Source: G963422445 sp963422445 | GTDB taxonomy: Bacteria; Pseudomonadota; Alphaproteobacteria; Thalassobaculales; Thalassobaculaceae | Assembly: GCA_963422445.2 (NCBI GenBank) | Contig: OY729512.2 | Span: 5,022,001 to 5,086,000 of the forward strand | Reading direction: 5' to 3' | DNA: 64,000 nt | Made by a program: the position numbers and the translations under genes | Notes under the pieces: generated by a model | What the model was told of the DNA's origin: nothing | Seen by the model: the letters and a program-made list of their open reading frames with translations, nothing else | The model's database searches: none | Shown here: in pieces, positions 27,402-36,894 of the stretch | Numbering within the stretch: position 1 is the stretch's first letter | Layout of the letters: each line of letters opens with the position of its first letter

Positions 27402-28247
27402 GATAGTGTCGTCACGAAATACCAGCCCAGAGCGCCAGACACCGAATCTGCACCGCGGCGAGGAACGATGCGGCATTCTTGGCGTATCGCGTGGCAATCC
27501 CACGCCAGCGCTTGAGCCACAGAAAAGCGTTCTCCACACAATGCCGGCGCCGGTAGAGATGGACATCATACGCTCTGGGGTGCTTGCGGTTCCGCTTCAG
27601 CGGAACCGCTGGAATGACTTCATGCTCCTCACAATAAGACAGGATGGCAGTCGTGTCATAGGCCTTGTCCGCCAACAAGGACTCGGCATCTATCCCTTCA
27701 ATCAGCTCGACCGCTTGACTGCAATCTGCTGCCGTCCCCTCGGTCACCAACACTCGCACCGGCATCCCATGCGCGTCCACAGCCAGGTGCAGCTTCGTGT
27801 TCAGCCCCCTTTTGTGCGACCCATCGCCTGATTGCCACCGACCGCACCGCTCGCATGGGGATGGACCTTAAGATGACTGGCGTCAATCATCAGCCACTCA
27901 TCGTCCGGCTCATCCACCAGAGGCTCCAGCAACGCCCCCCAGAGCCCCTTGTCCCGCCAGCGACAGAACCGACGATGGGTATTTTTCCAGTCTCCATAGT
28001 CTGGCGGCACATCACGCCAGGGAGCGCCGGTACGCAGAATCCAGAAGATCGCATTAATGAACCGTCGATTATCCTGCGCCACCCCACCCCAACGTCCCGC
28101 TCGGCCAGGCAGATGAGGCTCCAACAACAGCCAGACCCTGTCCGAAATGTCGTGACGCCGATGAACCATTCCCATGAGTCGCTTCCAAGAACCATCGAGT
28201 GAATTCGACAGATAGGACAGATAAACATCACTCATGACGACACTATC
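27402..28247 (-). mobile_element. IS5-family element, IS427-like (type b, copy 2)
   Basis: Bounded by GATAGTGTCGTCA inverted repeats, with TA on each side. Its left TA lies in the CTAG that flanks the IS5 element before it, and its right TA is the only base pair step separating it from copy 3. Confidence 0.88.
27412..28235 (-). CDS. IS427-like transposase (orfA/orfB, -1 frameshift)
   Basis: OrfA (27801-28235) and orfB (to 27412) overlap at the AAAAGGGGGC slippery site exactly as in the copy at 15636-16459. The catalytic blocks are DDEWLMIDASHLKVHPHASG, LLADKAYDTTAILSY and VENAFLWLKRWRG. No damage is seen, so this copy could supply transposase to the whole type b group. Confidence 0.85.
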
Positions 28248-28249
28248 TA

Positions 28250-29093
28250 GATAGTGTCGTCACAAAATGCCAGCCCAGAGTGCCAGACACCGGATCTGCA
28301 CCGTGGCAAGAAATGATGCGGCATTCCTAATTCTTGGCGTATCGTGTGGCAATCCCACGCCAACGCTTGAGCCACAGAAACGCGTTCTCCACCAAATGCC
28401 GGTGCCGGTAGAGATGGACATCATACGCTCTGGGGTGCTGGCGGTTGCGCTTCGGCGGAACCACTGGAATAACTTCATGCTCCTCACAACAAGACAGGAT
28501 GGCAGTCGTGTCATAGGCCTTGTCCGCCAACAAGGACTCGGCATCTATCCCTTCAATCTGCTCGACCGCTTGACTGCAATCTGCTGCCGTCCCCTCGGTC
28601 ACCAACACCCGCACCGGCATCCCATGCGCGTCCACAGCCAGGTGCAGCTTCGTGTTCAGCCCCCTTTTGTGTGACCCATCGCCTGAGTGCCACCGCTCGC
28701 ATGGGGATGTACCTTGAGATGACTGGTGTCAATCATCAGCCACTCACCGTCCGGCTCATCCACCAGAGGCTCCAGCAACTCCCCCCAGAGCCCTTTGTTC
28801 CGCCAGCGACAGAACCGACGATGGGTAGTTTTCCAGTCTCCATAGTCCGGCGGCAAATCACGCCAGGGAGCGCCGGTGCGCAGAATCCAGAAGACCGCAT
28901 TAATGAACCGTCGATTATCCTGCGCCACCCCACCCCAACGTCCCGCTCGGCTAGGCAGATGAGGCTCCAACAACAGCCAGACCCTGTCCGAAATGTCGTG
29001 ACGCCGACGAGCCAATCCCATGAGTCGCCTCCAGGAACCATCGAGTGAGGTCGACAGATAGGACAGATGAACATCACTCATGACGACACTATC
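28250..29093 (-). mobile_element. IS5-family element, IS427-like (type b, copy 3)
   Basis: Placed directly head-to-tail after copy 2, separated only by TA at 28248-28249, with TA again at 29094-29095. It ends in the CTAG of an IS5 type a relic. Confidence 0.88.
28270..29081 (-). pseudogene. IS427-like transposase with late frameshift
   Basis: OrfA (28656-29081) is shorter by four residues than in copy 2 (HASGGTQAMG) but keeps DGEWLMIDTSHLKVHPHASG. OrfB is read up to RWRGIATRYAKN and then hits TAG, because of a 7-base insertion (CCTAATT) at about 28325. The lost tail continues in another frame as NAASFLATVQIRCLALWAG to about 28270. The catalytic residues precede the break, so residual activity cannot be excluded. 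Confidence 0.8.
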
Positions 29094-29096
29094 TAG

Positions 29097-29135
29097 GGAT
29101 TGTCTGAACAAGTCGGCTCTGTCACAATTGGTTTA
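29097..29135. mobile_element. IS5 type a end remnant
   Basis: GGATTGTCTGAACAAGTCGG followed by CACAATTGGTTT is the outer end of an IS5 type a element. The rest of that element is gone. Confidence 0.65.
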
Positions 29136-29187
29136 GGGTCTTGCCTAGCTGAGTGTCTTGTGATGTGTGCTAAGCCTAGGCATGGCA

Positions 29188-29457
29188 ATGAAGAACAAGT
29201 ACGCGAGGCGTTCGAGGATTTCTGAGGGCAAGGTCCGCGAGCTGGTTCGTTACTTCGCCGCCGATCTGACAGCCCTCCAGGCGGCGACGCTGAGCGGTCT
29301 GAACCGCAACACCGTGAACCGGTTCTACCGCGGCTTGCGGGAACGCATCCTGGCTGCCTGCGAGACCCAGCGTCCGCTGTTCGGGATCGTCGAGGTCGAC
29401 GAGAGCTTCTTCGGGGCGCGCCGGGTCAAGGGCAGGCGCGGGCGCGGCGTGCAATAG
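29188..29457 (+). pseudogene. IS1595-family (IS1016-like) transposase, N-terminal fragment (type c)
   Basis: It starts MKNKYARRSRISEGKVRELV and continues LSGLNRNTVNRFYRGLRERI and GIVEVDESFFGARRVKGRRG, the IS1016-type N-terminal and first DDE block. At GRRGRGVQ the frame stops, because the DNA changes abruptly into the 3' part of element x. The junction lies in GGCGTGCAATAGGCC, which is identical to element x sequence, so the fusion probably arose by recombination or deletion at short shared sequence. Confidence 0.8.
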
Positions 29458-29833
29458 GCCATGTCGATCCCGAGAACGTGCGGTTCCGGATCCGGTCCGG
29501 TGTCGAGAGGACCAACGCCCGCCTCAAGGATGAGTTTGGCGGGCGCCATGTCCGCGTCCGTGGACATTCCAAGATCGCCTGCCATCTCATGGTCGGCATC
29601 CTGGCCCTGGCGGCTGACCAGTTGATACGTCTCGCCGTCCCATAGCGCGGCTCCGACAACGCATGCCGCCCCTTCACGGCCCTCTCGAAGAGAGTGGCCC
29701 GGAGAGGCGTGTCCCGATGTCCACAAAGGGCCCTGTTTGTTCTCATCATCTCTGATGAGACACCGCGAATCCATGGATTCCGACCTCCAGGTGCAGAGGT
29801 GACCGGAAGCAACCGACCGATCCGGCCTCTGCA
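29440..29833 (+). mobile_element. Element x, 3' fragment (copy 2)
   Basis: Encodes only HVDPENVRFRIRSGVERTNA and the following tail of the type x transposase, to ILALAADQLIRLAVP-like sequence and the untranslated 3' region. It lacks the terminal inverted repeat and runs into another transposase relic at 29834. Confidence 0.75.
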
Positions 29834-30150
29834 ATGTCCGGACGCGATCCTGATCGTCCTGGCGTTCATGACCCTGGCCCGGGTCCGCAACCCCGAACAG
29901 CTGCGCGATCTGGCCGGCGAATGGGGCTGCTGCTCGGCCTCGACCGCTGTCCCGAGATCAAGACCCTGCGCGAGAAGATCAGGCTGATCGCCGGATACGG
30001 CCCATCAGTGGCAAATTACGCTGGCCGAAACGCTGGGCGGTGGACCCGAAGGCCGGTCCGGTGGACGTAACCTGGCGCTTGAGGCCATGTCAAGATCCAT
30101 ACCGGGCGCAAGGACCGGTTACCCGACACCTTGTCGTCCGTCAGAAACCG
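29834..30150 (+). pseudogene. Relic of a further transposase-like gene
   Basis: Broken frames read CPDAILIVLAFMTLARVRNP, EQLRDLAGEWG, LLGLDRCPEIKTLREKIR and later TGRKDRLPDTL. The pattern of arginine-rich short blocks matches a large family of poorly classified transposases I have seen with ARIRNPEQLR motifs. Only scattered pieces are left. Confidence 0.4.
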
Positions 30151-30429
30151 TGTCTGCCGGCCACCTGGATGCTCGGCCGGCGATTTTCCCGGATACTGCA
30201 TCCAGCCTCGGATCATTGACCGCACCGGGAAACTGCGCGATTGTCCCGAAGAGAAAATGGTCACACTTGCCCAGCATGCCCTGTCGTTGGCGGTGATCGT
30301 TCGACGATACGATCATGACCTTCAGGAACGGATCCGGATCTTGCCGTCAAACCCCGAATCGCCATGCAACCAGAACACCACGACATGTCCGGTGTCGCGA
30401 TCAATTGGACGATAGTGGAAGGCGGGACG

Positions 30430-31143
30430 ATGACCACAACCAACATCAAGGCACTCGTGTTCGATGTCTTCGGCACCGTGGTTGACTGGCGCAACAGTAT
30501 TGCCCGAGAGGCGGCAACGGTTCTCGCCCCATATGGTCACGATCTCGACTGGCATGGCTTTGCCGATGCCTGGCGCGGCAAGTATCAACCCGCGATGGAA
30601 CGCGTGCGCAGTGGCGATCGCGGCTTTGTGAGGCTTGACGTCCTGCACCGAGAAAACCTGATTGAGATCCTCACCGAAACAGGCATCAGCGACCTGACCA
30701 ACACCGAGATCGATGTCCTCAACAAGGCCTGGCACCGCCTTGACCCGTGGCCGGATTCCGTGGCCGGCCTGACTCGCATCAAGACCCGGTTCATAATCGC
30801 CGCCATGTCGAACGGCAATGTCTCGCTGATGGTCAATATGGCAAAATTCGCCGGCCTGCCATGGGATATGATCCTTGGTGCGGAACCGGCCCAAGCTTAC
30901 AAGCCCATGCCTGAAACCTATTTGACGGGCGTTGACTGGCTCGACCTCGAGCCCGAAAATGTCCTGATGTGCGCCGCTCATAACAGTGATCTGGCCGCGG
31001 CAAGTGGTTGCGGATTGAGTACCGCCTTTATCGCCCGGCCACAGGAATATGGTCCGAACCAGACCAGCGATTGCGAGCCCCAGCATTCGTTTGACTTTGT
31101 CACGACAAGCATCCTTGATCTCGCCGATCAACTGAAATGCTGA
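30430..31143 (+). CDS. Haloacid dehalogenase type II (HAD superfamily)
   Basis: A 237-residue HAD protein resembling L-2-haloacid dehalogenases, which replace a halogen at C2 with hydroxyl through an Asp nucleophile. Motif I is ALVFDVFGTVVDWR with the nucleophilic Asp. Motif II is IIAAMSNGNVSLM with Ser and Asn. The Lys of motif III is in EPAQAYKPMPETY, and motif IV is NVLMCAAHNSDLAAASGCGL with the acidic residue. FIARPQEYG is typical of the family tail. The ATG at 30430 is chosen for the GGAAGGCGGGA before it. It is the only intact host gene in 26-35 kb. Substrate unknown; many members act on non-halogenated compounds. Confidence 0.85.
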   Translation: MTTTNIKALVFDVFGTVVDWRNSIAREAATVLAPYGHDLDWHGFADAWRGKYQPAMERVRSGDRGFVRLDVLHRENLIEILTETGISDLTNTEIDVLNKAWHRLDPWPDSVAGLTRIKTRFIIAAMSNGNVSLMVNMAKFAGLPWDMILGAEPAQAYKPMPETYLTGVDWLDLEPENVLMCAAHNSDLAAASGCGLSTAFIARPQEYGPNQTSDCEPQHSFDFVTTSILDLADQLKC

Positions 31144-31262
31144 CTCTGACGGCCACCACGAACACGCGATACGGCAGAACTGTGCCTGTTCACGCAACTC
31201 CATACCATCACCTGTAACAGGCGACCCGGCCTCCGGTCTTTTCGGACAGGTCATGTGACAAT

Positions 31263-31284
31263 CACCGGCAGGATGCTGCCGGTG
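31263..31284 (+). terminator. Candidate terminator after the HAD gene
   Basis: CACCGGCA pairs with TGCCGGTG around GGATGC, about 120 bases downstream of the stop. It is followed by a weak pyrimidine stretch (CCGCTCTTAT). Confidence 0.3.
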
Positions 31285-31755
31285 CCGCTCTTATCGTTCG
31301 CGCCGATCAATCCGGGCCGGCCGGGGCGCCGCGCGGAACGGAAAATGATCCCGTGTCAAGATGCAGACCAACCCCGGTGCCGGACGCGAGAAAGTCCAAT
31401 CGGTCGCGACGGGCAGGTAGCACGATCGATGTAGCCGCACCGGCGAACAATCGTTGCTTCGCCACCATTGCTGACAAAAAGAGCACGGTTTCTGTCGGTT
31501 ATCAGACGGCGCGGGCAGAAACGGCCCGGTCTCACCCCTGCCGGGCCACCGCCAACATTGGACAGGCCGGCGTCATCCAATTATGGTGCGCCACCGCATG
31601 ACCGGCAGGACGGCGTTACCATGGACCTTTCGGACGCCGCGTCCCACGATACCCTGACGCGGCAACAACAGAATTTGCTACTGGTCGAACCGATCATAAG
31701 GCTGGCCCTCGACCGGTTCCGTTACTTCAGGGCACCTCTAAAAATTCTTAATCAA
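31285..31755. other. Gene-free stretch before element x copy 3
   Basis: About 470 bases with no frame I can tie to a family and no other structure noticed. Confidence 0.45.
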
Positions 31756-33254
31756 GGAACCTCTTGCAAAATTGCCGGCCCGACCGGTTTTTTGCCTTGT
31801 CGAGGCTGATTTTGTTGTCGAGGGCCTGGGTCCCGGGGCATCCTGTGGCATGTCGTGTTTCCACAATAACAAGATACCGAGGAGGTGACCCCGATGACCC
31901 TTGGCTCGACCTTATCCGATCTCTGGCACCGATTTCAAGGGGACCTTTTCCCTGCGTTGGCCGAGGCGGTCGGTCCTCTCCTGGAGACGCACAAGCGCTT
32001 CGTGACAGCTCTCGATCTCGTCAAGGTGGAAGGCTTCGTCGATGAGGTGTGGACCGGTCCGGGTCGGCCCCGGGAGGATCGCCGGGCGCTGGCCCGTGGC
32101 TTCATCGCCAAGGCGGTATGGGATCTGCCGACGACCCGCCACCTGATCGACAGGCTCAAGGTGGACCCGACGTTGCGCCGACTGTGCGGCTGGTCGCGTG
32201 TCTCGGAGATCCCGCGTGAAGCGACGTTTTCGCGGGCGTTTGCCGAATGGTCGTAGTCCCGCCTTCCGGAGAGGATGCACGCGGCTCTGGTTGCAGAGAC
32301 ACTGGGCGACGCGCTCATCGGCCACGTGTCGAGGGACCCGACGGCCATCGAGGCCCGGGAGACGCCGGCCCCGACGCCGAAGGCCCCGACGCCGAACCGC
32401 AAGCGCGGCCGGCCCCGCAAGGGCGAGGAGAGGACGAAGGAGCCTGGGCGTCTCGAACGGCAAGCGAACGGGATGGATCTCGATGAGATGCTCGACGCGC
32501 TGCCGAAGGTCTGCGATCACGGGGCAAAGAAGACTGCCAAGGGGGTCATGGAGGCTTGGCGCGGTTACAAGCTGCCTATCGACACAGCAGACTGCGGGGT
32601 GCCGCTGAGTACCGTCCTCACCTCGGCATCCGTCCATGACAGCCAGGTCGCGATCCCGCTGGCGATGATGACCGCCGGGCGTGTGACCAATCTCTACGAT
32701 CTCATGGACGCGGCCTATGATGCCAGAGAGATCTACCAGATGAGCGAACGGCTTGGCCATGTGCCGATCATCGATGTCAATCCGCGCCGGGACAAGGACC
32801 TCAAGGAGGAGCGAGACCGGGAGGCCCGGGCCCGGCGTGCAATAGGCCATGTCGATCCCGAGACCGTGCGGTTCCGGATCCGGTCCGGTGTCGAGAGGAC
32901 CAACGCCCGCCTCAAGGATGAGTGTGGCGGGCGCCATGTCCGCGTCCGTGGACATTCCAGGGTCGCCTGCCATCTCATGTTCGGCATCCTGGCCCTGGCG
33001 GCTGACCCGTTGATACGTCTCGCCGCCCCATAGCGCGGCTCCGACAACGCATGCCGACCCTTCGCGGCCCTCTCGAAGAGAGGGGCCCGGAGAGGCGTGT
33101 CCCGATGTCCGCAAAGGTCCCTGTTTGTTCTCATCGTCTCTGATGAGACACCGCGAATCCATGGATTCCGACCTCCAGGTGCAGAGGTGAACGGAAGCAA
33201 CCGACCGATCCGGGCTCACCGGACCCTGGGGACAGGAATTTTGCAAGAGGTTCC
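31756..33254 (+). mobile_element. Element x (copy 3), full length
   Basis: Perfect 18-base inverted repeats GGAACCTCTTGCAAAATT at both ends. This copy defines the element (about 1.5 kb). I see no convincing target duplication. Confidence 0.85.
31885..33033 (+). pseudogene. Transposase of element x with one nonsense codon
   Basis: The frame begins MTPMTLGSTLSDLWHRFQG after GAGGAGGTG, so this copy shows the true N-terminus. At 32254-32256 a TAG replaces the CAG of copy 1 (FAEWSQSR), splitting it into 123 and about 260 residues. Everything else is in frame: KLPIDTADCGVPLSTVLTSA, NLYDLMDAAYDAREI and RSGVERTNARLKDECGGRH. One base change would restore a 382-residue transposase. Confidence 0.82.
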
Positions 33255-33381
33255 GAGGTTTCGGGATTGCTGGCGATCCATGGATTGTTCGAAGTTGGGC
33301 GCGCTCCAGACAGAGTGCAAGGGAGATTTCGAGAGGTGTCCGGTCGTTCACCCCACGCCCGAGGGAAGACTCCCGCATTTC

Positions 33382-33890
33382 TCAGACACCTGACACACGC
33401 GCGCTACGCAAGCTGACCAATCGGCGCATGTTGTAGAGCATGTTCATCATGCCGACTTGAGTGGCGGCACGTGCAATGCCGAGCACACGTACGAAGATGC
33501 CACTCTGATCGTTTGTCAGTGAGCCAAATACATGCTCGACGCGAGCCCGGACCCTCGATTTCCGGCGATTGGCTTGTCGGCTCCGCTCGCTCAAAGGCTT
33601 GCCTCTGGCCCCTTTCTCGTGCACTTGGCTGCGATAGCCCATGGCCTTCAGTGCGCGCTCACTCTGTGCGCTGGAGTAAACGCTGTCTGCCCAAACGTCC
33701 TTGGCGCTGTTGTCCCCCAACAGCTCATGGAACACTCGGGAACGTGGACCTCGGCAGAGGTGACCTTGGAGGGGCGAATGAGCTTGTGCTTGTTGTCTAC
33801 GCAGATGTGATTCTTGTAGCCATAGTGGGTCTCGTTGCTCTTCTTGGCCCAGCGGGCGTCCAGACCCTTATTGTCGTTTGACATTGGCAT
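33382..33890 (-). pseudogene. IS5-family transposase, 3' half (type c)
   Basis: It reads leftwards and joins a recombinase fragment at about 33890. The frames give SNETHYGYKNHICVDNKHKL (first catalytic region of IS903/IS5-like enzymes), then after a frameshift near 33735 DVWADSVYSSAQSERAL (second Asp) and SRVRARVEHVFGSLTNDQSG (Glu), ending at 33382. The N-terminal half is absent. Confidence 0.8.
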
Positions 33891-34349
33891 TCTTCTCGAA
33901 TCGCGCCCGATCGCCCCGAGGGGCTCCGCGCCCAGCGCAGGCAGAAGATGGTGGTCGAGCGTGTGCCGGCACTGCCGGACCGCGGTCGGCTTGCAGCGCA
34001 CCTCGACATGCTCGCGCATGTAGCGTGCCGCCACCTCGGCGACCGTGGGGCGGTCTCCAGCGGAGCCGCGCGGTTGGCGGGAAGCGGCTCCCTGCCGGTC
34101 TTGATGTCGGCGATGATCCGCGCCGCCTCCGTGCGCCCGGTCGGCCGAGATCAGGCCGTGCCGTCCGACGGTAAGCCGCCGGGACCTGCCGTCCTTGCGC
34201 GTCTGCACGAGGTAGACCTTCGACCCCGAGGGATAGACGCGAATGCCGAAGCCGGAGAGCTCCGAGTCCCAGTAGAGCGCTTCGCGCTCACCCACCGGGA
34301 GCGCCTCGACGGTTCGGCGCGAGATCCTCTGTGTGTTCAGTGTCGCCAT
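33890..34349 (-). pseudogene. Tyrosine recombinase (P4-type), N-terminal fragment
   Basis: It starts MATLNTQRISRRTVEALPVG and continues WDSELSGFGIRVYPSGSKVY, the DUF4102 arm-binding domain of P4-type integrases. It is very close to the intact gene at 56235-57431. A double frame change garbles the middle (between GLISADRA and RPTVAEVA). After the core-binding start (EVRCKPTAVRQCRHTLDHH) it ends at the IS5 type c relic. No catalytic domain remains. Confidence 0.8.
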
Positions 34350-34387
34350 GATCCGCTTCCGTTCCCGGTCGTTATGGACGCTCACCG

Positions 34388-34581
34388 CTACGCATCGCTG
34401 TCCTGCCCCGTCAGGATGTCCGCGCCGATGCTGTCAGCGACCCGGGCCATCGAGGCCCTGACCGATTCCCGGGCGAGATGGGCGTAGCGCGCGGTGGTGT
34501 TGACCTGCCGGTGGCCGAGCAGCTCACCAATCATCGGCAGGCCCTCACCGAGCGCGAGCGCCCTACTAGCGAAGCTGTGAC
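34388..34581 (-). pseudogene. Tyrosine recombinase, C-terminal fragment
   Basis: Too short for ordinary gene finding but clear: HSFASRALALGEGLPMIG, ELLGHRQVNTTARYAH with the catalytic His and Tyr, then VRASMARVADSIGADIL and a TAG. It is the end of a gene like the intact one at 57463-58632, and it lies just upstream of the N-terminal fragment, the same tandem order as at 56-58.6 kb. Its cut edge meets the ATPase remnant at CACAGCT. Confidence 0.8.
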
Positions 34582-35285
34582 ATGGTTCATGTCGAGCGGA
34601 GTGCCGAGCCCCGAATGGTCACGAGTTGCCTTAAATGCTCGGCCAGAACGCGCAACAGTCTCGGCATCAGGCCCAGACGCGAGTGATGTCGCGGACATCG
34701 CGTTGAACAGTTGCATCGATGTAATCGATGTACCAATCGCGCTAGCGGTGCCATCCGGAGCGGTTCAGCGCATCGGGATAGCCACCGGCCAGAATGGTCT
34801 CCATCAGACTGTCGCCAACGATCGGGGTGGTTGATCGGGCATTGCGCCCGTGAAGGTCCGGTCCAGAAATGAGGTGCGTGTGCCACGCAACTCCGACTGG
34901 GCGAGTGGCAACAGGCGGATGATCTCCATGCGGCCCGCAAGCGAGTCGGCAACGCGTAGAAGCGTCATCAGATCGGCGTATCTGGTAAGCGGAAACCGTC
35001 CGGGACGTGGATCGGTGTCCACGGTGGTCTTGATTGCCAGGACAAGGCCTGGCACCCGCTCGATTTCGTCAATGACCGCCCGGTCGAGGCCGCGCACAAA
35101 ACCGACGAGGTCAGCCGAAGCAGCCTCGAAGCTGGCGTCGTCGTTGAGGGTAATGAACGGGATGTCACGGCCGGCGTTCTGTTGCGCCAGTGTGGTTTTC
35201 CCGATTACCGGGGACCGCAAATCAATACGACCCGGGTGTCTGCCATGGCTTCGCGGCCTCGGTGTTCGACAATGCGGGTATACAT
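34573..35285 (-). pseudogene. AAA_14/DUF4143 ATPase, N-terminal part
   Basis: It starts MYTRIVEHRGREAMADTRVV and then CGPR, a TAA, and SGKTTLAQQ in a shifted frame (a broken Walker A). It goes on VIDEIERVPGLVLAIK (Walker B), LMTLLRVADSLAGRMEIIRL and PLAQSELRGTRTSFLDRTF. After 34820 it continues in other frames as IVGDSLMETILAGGYPDAL, RDWYIDYIDA, MPRLLRVLAEH and SGLGTPLDMNHVTA, where it is cut at 34573. At least four frame breaks and two stops are present. The missing remainder begins at 58928 on the other strand with the same GTCACAGCT. Such ATPases are common accessory genes of uncertain role. Confidence 0.85.
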
Positions 35286-35302
35286 GATGGCTCCACATAT
35301 TT

Positions 35303-35402
35303 TTGACTTGAAAATCAGAATCCGACTATTTGAAAGCTGATGTTCGACCAATTGAAGGTTATTGTCTGACCATTTGAAAATCTGTGGTCAACGATATGAA
35401 AG
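35303..35402. repeat. Array of five 22-bp-spaced TTGAAA-type repeats upstream of the ATPase
   Basis: TTGAAA-like boxes begin at 35309, 35330, 35352, 35374 and 35396, spaced 21, 22, 22 and 22 bases. The middle ones are preceded by GAC in GACTATTTGAAA, GACCAATTGAAG and GACCATTTGAAA. The array ends 18 bases before the ATPase start (35285, leftward), so it overlaps that gene's promoter. Two-helical-turn spacing suggests cooperative binding of a regulator or an iteron-like role. I know no described regulator for it. Confidence 0.7.
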
Positions 35403-35586
35403 GCACGACCCGGCGGGCCGAAACCTGCAGGCCCATCTGATCACTGGCAGTCAACACTACGAGTACGTCAAGGAAAGACGGCGGACCTGCGGCACTGGCC
35501 GAAAAACACTCGCCGTATCGGCAGAACGTAACATTGAATGTGACATGCGGATTCGGCTTTTGGGCCTGTGCCCCGATCCTGACGGA

Positions 35587-36183
35587 TCAGATGTCGAAGA
35601 ACACGGTCTCGCGTTCGCCCTGCATGTAAATATCGAACAGATAGGTCGTCACGCCGCTGGAGTCGTCACGTCGCCACGCAATGAGCGTATCACGCCGGTC
35701 GGACGGCACTCTGGCAAGAACCGGGTCGGTCGCAAGCGCCGCGGCGTCGTCGGGGAAATAAATCCGGGTGAAAGCATGCAGCGGCATGCCGCGCATGAAC
35801 AGGATAACGTTCAGATGCGGCGCTTGTCCGTCTCCGATCGTACCGGGTCTGACGGTATCGAAGATGAACCGGAAGCCCGCGTCGGTGCCCGTGCCCATTC
35901 TGCCGAACCCGCGTAAATTCGCATTGGAACTTCGACCGTCGGCGGGATGGGCGTAGCGTCCTTTTGCATCAGCCTGCCAGATTTCGATCATGGCGTCGGG
36001 TACGATGACACCGTCGCCGTCGAAGACACGGCCTTCGATCCGGATCCGGTCGCCATCGTTGCTTTGGTCGGTGATCGTGCCCGACGCAATGCTGGAAAGT
36101 TCGCTATATCCATATTGTTCGGGAGTCAGGCCGAAGGCGAAAAACGGTCCGACGGTTTGCGATGGAGTCTGTTTCAGGGCCAT
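35587..36183 (-). CDS. pcaG: Protocatechuate 3,4-dioxygenase alpha subunit
   Basis: The alpha chain of the intradiol ring-cleaving enzyme that converts protocatechuate to 3-carboxy-cis,cis-muconate. At 198 residues it has the usual length. It begins QTPSQTVGPFFAFGLTP, the family N-terminus, followed by VPDAMIEIWQADAKGRYAHP, GFGRMGTGTDAGFRF, PHLNVILFMRGMPLHAFTRIYF and a final YLFDIYMQGERETVFFDI. As normal for alpha chains it lacks the iron ligands. It starts 3 bases after pcaH ends, so both subunits come from one transcript. No other pca genes are in the window. Confidence 0.93.
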   Translation of the reverse strand: MALKQTPSQTVGPFFAFGLTPEQYGYSELSSIASGTITDQSNDGDRIRIEGRVFDGDGVIVPDAMIEIWQADAKGRYAHPADGRSSNANLRGFGRMGTGTDAGFRFIFDTVRPGTIGDGQAPHLNVILFMRGMPLHAFTRIYFPDDAAALATDPVLARVPSDRRDTLIAWRRDDSSGVTTYLFDIYMQGERETVFFDI

Positions 36184-36186
36184 GGA

Positions 36187-36894
36187 TCAGGTCTCCGTCG
36201 GTGTTGCATTGCGCCCGCGGAGGATGAAATCGAATTCGTAGCCGAGCGCAAATCCCTCTTCGGTGGCAGCAAGCGAGAATGTCTTGACCAGAAGGTTTCG
36301 CACCGGTTCCGGTGTCCCGAGGAAGATCGGATCGAGTTCGAGCAAGGGATCACCTGGAAAATATGACTGTGTAACGAGCCTCGTCGCAAAGGCGGGCCCA
36401 AACAGTGAGAAATGGATATGGGCTGGCCGCCATGCATTCGCGTGATTGCCCCAGGGATAGGCGCCGGGCTTGATGGTATAGAACCGATAGACGCCGTTCT
36501 CGTCCGTAATGCAGCGTCCGCCGCCGAAAAAATTGGGATCGAGCGGAGCATCGTGGTTGTCCGACGAATGGATATAGCGCCCGGACGAATTGCACTGCCA
36601 GATTTCGATCAGGGTGCCGGGTTGAGGTCGGCCGGCCTCGTCAAGCACCCGGCCGGTGACGACAATTCGTTCCCCAAGGGGTCCACCGCTGGATGTCGCG
36701 CCATTGCGGGTGAGATCGTGATCAAGCGGTCCGACACTATCGTGGCCGAACACCGGTCCGGTGATCTCCGAAAGACCCTGGGGCAGCGGTATCAGGGGTT
36801 TGCTTGGACTCCGCGCCACTGTGGACTTGTAATCGGGCACGACATAGGCGGGGTGGACTTGCCAATCGCGGGAGGTGTAGCTGGCGTCCGACAT
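36187..36894 (-). CDS. pcaH: Protocatechuate 3,4-dioxygenase beta subunit
   Basis: The catalytic beta chain, 235 residues. The non-haem ferric site is visible: Tyr in GRYIHSSDN, Tyr in PGAYPWGNHANAW, and the His pair in RPAHIHFSLFG. FFGGGRCITDENGVYRFYTIK and YFPGDPLLELDPIF are further family blocks. I start it at the ATG at 36894 (MSDASYTSRDWQVHPAY), because family similarity begins there; the longer frame to 36954 adds unrelated residues. It is upstream of pcaG. No regulator (pcaQ or pcaR type) is seen next to it, and upstream DNA is degraded and IS-rich. Confidence 0.94.
   Translation of the reverse strand: MSDASYTSRDWQVHPAYVVPDYKSTVARSPSKPLIPLPQGLSEITGPVFGHDSVGPLDHDLTRNGATSSGGPLGERIVVTGRVLDEAGRPQPGTLIEIWQCNSSGRYIHSSDNHDAPLDPNFFGGGRCITDENGVYRFYTIKPGAYPWGNHANAWRPAHIHFSLFGPAFATRLVTQSYFPGDPLLELDPIFLGTPEPVRNLLVKTFSLAATEEGFALGYEFDFILRGRNATPTET

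Noticed and set aside
27402..29093. Possible CRISPR or tandem repeat, because long identical blocks recur.
   Set aside because: The repeats are two full-length IS elements with terminal inverted repeats and TA duplications.
31468..31809. A 113-codon plus-strand frame before element x.
   Set aside because: No family character. It runs into the IS end and shares its last codons with the inverted repeat region.
34573..34581. GTCACAGCT as a proven attachment core shared with 58928-58936.
   Set aside because: The 9-mer is native ATPase sequence on both sides, and CACAGCT also occurs in the recombinase gene, so a site-specific core is only one explanation. I report the split gene but not an att site.
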